From: Sphingobacteriaceae bacterium
Lineage (GTDB): Bacteria > Bacteroidota > Bacteroidia > Sphingobacteriales > Sphingobacteriaceae
DNA length: 9,041 nt
Direction of reading: 5' to 3'
Assembly: GCA_025450155.1 (NCBI GenBank)
Contig: JANWIB010000033.1
Coordinates: 1 to 9,041, forward strand
The position numbers were made by a program, and so were the translations under genes. How positions within the stretch are numbered: the stretch's first letter is position 1; each line of letters begins with the position of its first letter. The notes under the pieces are model-generated. The model was not told where the DNA came from and searched no databases. It saw only the letters and a list, made by a program, of their open reading frames with translations. Positions 6,531 to 9,041 of the stretch are shown here, one piece after another.

Positions 6531-6938
6531 TTACATATTAGCCAATTCCAAAATTCGGTCAAACTCTTCGGATTTTAATGACATGACCGAGAGACGCCCC
6601 TGTTTTACCAAACCAATATCTTTTAAGCGAACATCGCTTTTAATTTGTTCAAGGGTTACGGCTCTTTTTAACGATTCAAGCGGTACCAAGTCAACCACCA
6701 CCCAGTTAGGATCTGTGGTTGTAGGGTCCTGATAAAATTCTTTTGCAACCTTAGCAATTCCAACTACTGCTTTACCTTCATTACTATGGTAGAACAAAAC
6801 CAGATCACCCGCTTTCATGGCCCTTAAATTATTCCGGGCCTGAAAATTCCGAACCCCATCCCAAAATGTTCGTCCATCCTTATTAAATCGGTCCCAACTG
6901 TACTTAAATGGTTCCGATTTGACTAACCAGTAATTCAT
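6531..6938 (-). CDS. EVE domain-containing protein (Thy28/PUA-like fold)
   Basis: A single-domain cytoplasmic protein of 135 residues, normal length for bacterial EVE proteins. The family pattern is clear from end to end: MNYWLVKSEPFKYSWD at the start, FWDGVRNFQARNNLRAMKAGD (25-45), LVLFYHSNE (47-54), VVGIAKVAKEFYQDPT (58-73) and the closing VKQGRLSVMSLKSEEFDRIL (111-130). The usual YPDPT-type motif here reads YQDPT. EVE domains belong to the PUA superfamily; relatives bind modified cytosine in DNA or modified RNA, using the aromatic and Arg-rich pocket around WDGVRN. The frame remains open to an ATG at 7010, adding 24 residues (HYFFYLYWTFRKKYPLGL), but the conserved domain begins exactly at the ATG at 6938, which I chose. 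It lies 117 bp downstream of holA and 18 bp upstream of the small exported protein gene. Family is confident; ligand and role are inferred. Confidence 0.93.
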   Translation of the reverse strand: MNYWLVKSEPFKYSWDRFNKDGRTFWDGVRNFQARNNLRAMKAGDLVLFYHSNEGKAVVGIAKVAKEFYQDPTTTDPNWVVVDLVPLESLKRAVTLEQIKSDVRLKDIGLVKQGRLSVMSLKSEEFDRILELANM

Positions 6939-7055
6939 TATAGAAGATGTTGCTAATCCTAAAGGATATTTTTTTCTAAACGTCCAGTAAAGGTAAAAAA
7001 AGTAATGCAATTGGGAAAGAAAAGTACTAAGGAATCTATCACCCCTGGTTATAAA

Positions 7056-8084
7056 CTAATGCATAATTTTAAAAATGAGTTCCTTCATCAAATCGCCATC
7101 ACCGGTATTTCCCGTAGCATCTACTCCCTTGGTTTTCAAATCACAATCCCGAAGGTAACTGATCACATTAAAGACTTTAGTTAGATTATAATTTTTTGAA
7201 GCAAGCTCATATTCTTTTATGAAAAATGGATTTATGCCTAACTCCTGAGCTGCATTGGATGCTCCTTTTAGATAATGAAACTTCAAGATTTTAGTAAAAA
7301 AAGCGTTTAAAGCGCCTAATACCAACTGCATCGGGTTAGCTTTCGGATTAGCGGCAAAATAATTAATAATCTGGCAGGCTTTAGCAAAATCGCATCGTGC
7401 AATGGCTGACTGCAGTTCAAATACATTAAACTCTTTACTTATACCAATATTATTTTGTATATCCTCTATACTGATCTCTTGACCTTTTTGCACATTCAGC
7501 ATTAGCTTCTCCAGTTCATTGGCTACTTTAGATAAGTCATTTCCCAAATATTCTGCCAGTAAAGCCGAAGCGCTAACATGAATCTTGTACCCGCTTTCTT
7601 TTACAAAGTCCTCTATCCATGCCGGGACTTTGTTTTCATAAATTGGAGAAGATTCAAAAGCGATTCCATTTTTTTCAATCGCTTTAAAAGTTTTTTTTCG
7701 CTTATCGAACTTACCGTACTTATAACAAAAAACCAGAATGGTGCTATTTAATGGTGCCTCCAGATAACTTAACAACGGATCCATACCTTTTTTTTCTTCC
7801 TCGCCATTTTTACCGCCCCATTTAAGTTCTTGTGCTTCTTTCACCAAAACAACCTGATATTCACTCATCATCGGAAAACGTTTTGCAGCATTTAACACTG
7901 TAATCATATCCGTGTCTTTTCCATATAATACGGTTTGATTAAATCCTTTCTCGGCATCAGTCAAAACATTTTTCTCTATAACATCAGCAATCATATCTAT
8001 ATAATATGATTCCTCACCATGCAATAGATAGACGGGTTTAAACTTACGGTTCTTAATCTCTTTAAGTAAATCTGATGCATTCAT
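7056..8084 (-). CDS. holA: DNA polymerase III subunit delta
   Basis: The delta subunit is the clamp-loader wrench that opens the beta sliding clamp during replication. The 342-residue length is standard. The N-terminal AAA+-like domain (about 1-140) starts with FKPVYLLHGEESYYIDMIADVI (15-36), where normal delta proteins keep the fold but lack a Walker A motif, as here. It continues with LNAAKRFPMMSEYQVVLVKEAQEL (64-87), the usual place of the clamp-binding element. The middle domain (about 141-210) includes ALLAEYLGNDLSKVANELEKLML. The C-terminal collar domain (about 211-342) includes FNVFELQSAIARCDFAKACQII and PMQLVLGALNAFFTKILKFHYL. The start MNASDLLKEI fits the family. Two runs of eight A occur in the coding strand (K98-K99 and K130-K131 regions). 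The gene is divergent from the HsdR_N-type gene across 71 bp and leads the EVE and small exported protein genes. Confidence 0.95.
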   Translation of the reverse strand: MNASDLLKEIKNRKFKPVYLLHGEESYYIDMIADVIEKNVLTDAEKGFNQTVLYGKDTDMITVLNAAKRFPMMSEYQVVLVKEAQELKWGGKNGEEEKKGMDPLLSYLEAPLNSTILVFCYKYGKFDKRKKTFKAIEKNGIAFESSPIYENKVPAWIEDFVKESGYKIHVSASALLAEYLGNDLSKVANELEKLMLNVQKGQEISIEDIQNNIGISKEFNVFELQSAIARCDFAKACQIINYFAANPKANPMQLVLGALNAFFTKILKFHYLKGASNAAQELGINPFFIKEYELASKNYNLTKVFNVISYLRDCDLKTKGVDATGNTGDGDLMKELIFKIMH

Positions 8085-8090
8085 AAAACA

Positions 8091-8113
8091 GGTCCAAATT
8101 ACGAAATTTGACC
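8091..8113. promoter_or_regulatory. Bulged inverted repeat upstream of holA
   Basis: GGTCCAAATT (8091-8100) faces AATTTGACC (8105-8113) over a 4-nt spacer. The arms pair fully except for one extra C in the left arm. The dyad sits 7 bp before the holA start codon. On the minus strand it covers a TAATTTG string that is one base short of the -7 consensus. It could be an operator or an mRNA leader hairpin; there is no direct evidence for either. Confidence 0.35.
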
Positions 8114-8119
8114 AACAGC

Positions 8120-8151
8120 TTGGCGGCTGTGTAAAACTATCGGTAATATTG
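8120..8151 (+). promoter_or_regulatory. Likely promoter of the HsdR_N-type gene (TTG, 21 nt, TAATATTG)
   Basis: TTG (8120-8122) and TAATATTG (8144-8151) are separated by 21 nt, within the range accepted for Bacteroidota -33/-7 pairs. The -7 element has one mismatch to TAnnTTTG. It ends 4 nt before the ATG at 8156, which implies a leaderless or nearly leaderless mRNA. Confidence 0.45.
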
Positions 8152-8155
8152 CAAC

Positions 8156-8620
8156 ATGTTTAACCCCATTCCTTTAAATCTCCCGATGTATCCTTTTAAA
8201 CTAAAAAAAGAAGGAGAGTCAACTTATATTTTTGATGAAATACGCAAAAAGTTTCTGGTGCTAACACCCGAAGAATGGGTAAGACAGCATATGGTACAAT
8301 ATCTTATTTTGAATAAAAAATATCCTAAATCCCTTTTCAGACTGGAAGGCGGATTGAAATTAAATACGCTGCAAAAAAGAACCGATATTATTGTTTTTAA
8401 TTCATCTGGAGAAAAGGTTTTAATTGTTGAATGCAAAGCTCCCTCGGTAAAAATAAGCCAGAACACTTTTGACCAGATTGCCCGATACAATATGGTGCAC
8501 CGGGTTCCTTTGCTTATTGTGAGCAATGGAATAGAGCATTATTTCTGCAAAATTGACTTTAAGGAAAAAAAATATTCCTTCATAAAGGATCTACCCATGT
8601 ATAACGAAAAGTTTAATTGA
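8156..8620 (+). CDS. Single-domain PD-(D/E)XK protein, type I restriction HsdR N-terminal-like
   Basis: A 154-residue cytoplasmic protein that corresponds to the HSDR_N nuclease fold alone. There is no helicase or specificity region and no hsdM/hsdS gene nearby. Nuclease-type residues appear in the right order: an acidic helix EEWVRQHMVQYLI (39-51), D77 in RTDIIVF, the E92-C-K94 strand VLIVECKAP (88-96) and Q107 in FDQIARYN. An intact D...ExK set suggests that metal-dependent cleavage is possible, but no activity is known to me for this stand-alone family. The start MFNPIPLNLPMYPFKLK agrees with relatives I recall (LNLPxYPFKLK, IFDEIRKKFLVLTPEEWVRQH), so ATG 8156 is preferred over the internal ATG at 8186. 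The gene diverges from holA, an arrangement I recall in other Bacteroidota, which argues for a housekeeping or repair-type role rather than a classical restriction system. It contains an A8 run near its 3' end. Confidence 0.88.
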   Translation: MFNPIPLNLPMYPFKLKKEGESTYIFDEIRKKFLVLTPEEWVRQHMVQYLILNKKYPKSLFRLEGGLKLNTLQKRTDIIVFNSSGEKVLIVECKAPSVKISQNTFDQIARYNMVHRVPLLIVSNGIEHYFCKIDFKEKKYSFIKDLPMYNEKFN

Positions 8621-8703
8621 AAATAAACTGTAACCTTATTAAATTAACGTCGTACAAATCAGTCTATTAGTTCATATTCCGTTAATTTATTATTGATTGA
8701 GTT

Positions 8704-9036
8704 ATGCAATACCATATTTACAAAAAAGAAAATTCACTTAATTTTCTGAAATCGCTTTACAATAAAATCTTCAATAAATCTCTTGAGGACATTTATTTAA
8801 AATTAGAGGATAACTACCTGGAATATTTTTCGGAAGAACAGGAAGAAATGGTACAAATCCCCGCGGAAAATATTACAAAAATTATAACTCGTTTTTGCGA
8901 ATTACAAATCCATACGGCAGATAGTGCTGTACATCGAATCAGTATGTCGTACATTAAGAATGTACAAACCCGTTGGGAAGTTAAAGAAATGATTAAACAA
9001 CTCGCTCATATTAACTCATTCTCTACAGCAAGCTGA
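8704..9036 (+). CDS. Small cytoplasmic protein of unknown function (possible PH-like fold)
   Basis: I do not recognise this 110-residue protein by name. It has no signal peptide or membrane helix. After a basic N-terminus (KSLYNKIFNKS, 16-26), it shows alternating short strands: DIYLKLEDNYLEYFS (29-43), MVQIPAENITKII (49-61), CELQIHTADSA (65-75) and VHRISMSYIKN (76-86). It ends in one amphipathic helix, RWEVKEMIKQLAHI (90-103). A run of strands closed by a C-terminal helix, with an IPAENITKI hairpin, is what a bacterial PH-like domain would look like; this is inference from pattern only. It follows the HsdR_N-type gene by 83 bp. A TATTATTG string (8688-8695, one mismatch to TAnnTTTG) lies 8 nt before the ATG and might be its own promoter. 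The TGA stop is inside the window, so the gene is complete. Confidence 0.7.
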   Translation: MQYHIYKKENSLNFLKSLYNKIFNKSLEDIYLKLEDNYLEYFSEEQEEMVQIPAENITKIITRFCELQIHTADSAVHRISMSYIKNVQTRWEVKEMIKQLAHINSFSTAS

Positions 9037-9041
9037 TAGCT

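Noticed and set aside
6988..6995. Minus-strand TACCTTTA as a promoter for the EVE gene
   Set aside because: The nearest upstream TTG is only about 12 nt away and the element lies 49 nt from the ATG; not distinguishable from chance.
6939..7010. 24-residue N-terminal extension of the EVE protein from an ATG at 7010
   Set aside because: The extension is aromatic and basic, unlike the family, and MNYWLVKSEP at 6938 is the normal EVE start.
8561..8580. Inverted repeat AAGGAA...TTCCTT around an A8 run in the HsdR_N-type gene
   Set aside because: It lies inside the coding region well before the stop; the 6-bp arms are plausible by chance in this composition.
8156..8620. A type I restriction-modification locus
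   Set aside because: Only the nuclease-fold domain is present; there is no helicase, methylase or specificity gene, and the position opposite holA suggests a core gene.

Overview
The window looks like a chromosomal core segment of a Bacteroidota genome, probably a Sphingobacteriia/Chitinophagia/Cytophagia-type organism that has a type IX secretion system (T9SS). The evidence is an AT-rich sequence, little or no Shine-Dalgarno signal before the genes, promoter-like TAnnTTTG (-7) elements, a T9SS plug-family (DUF5103) gene, and a DNA polymerase III delta gene (holA) divergent from a small HsdR_N-type protein, an arrangement I recall from this phylum. I see no tRNA, rRNA, CRISPR array, insertion sequence or phage gene. 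No stretch of 300 bases lacks a gene.

Layout: positions 10-651 hold a six-helix membrane protein of unknown function. A plus-strand run of five genes follows (755-6007): a YheS/YdiF-like ABC-F ATPase; a signal-peptide and membrane-anchored orphan that overlaps it by 4 bp; a secreted SH3-domain protein; the T9SS plug protein; and a hotdog acyl-CoA thioesterase. Gaps of -4, 46, 31 and 29 bp suggest one operon, possibly with internal promoters. The thioesterase meets the minus-strand group tail to tail across a short dyad that contains both stop codons. Read from right to left, the minus-strand group is holA (8084-7056), an EVE-domain protein (6938-6531) and a small secreted protein with a glycine-zipper-like segment (6512-6021). 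Divergent from holA are the single-domain PD-(D/E)XK/HsdR_N protein (8156-8620) and a 110-residue orphan (8704-9036).

Most genes are housekeeping or conserved-hypothetical. The plus-strand cluster combines one translation factor with three exported proteins, one of them tied to T9SS, so the two uncharacterised exported genes (2662 and 3293) deserve a look as possible envelope or secretion partners. The right half pairs replication (holA) with a modified-base-reader-like EVE protein and a nuclease-fold protein. That could be coincidence or a DNA-surveillance pairing. I found no clear-cut new system. The strongest non-gene signal is a repeated geometry in which a -7-like element ends only 4-6 nt before a start codon (755, 8156, and more weakly 5483 and 4188). 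This implies leaderless transcripts, and it moves the ABC-F start to a GTG.
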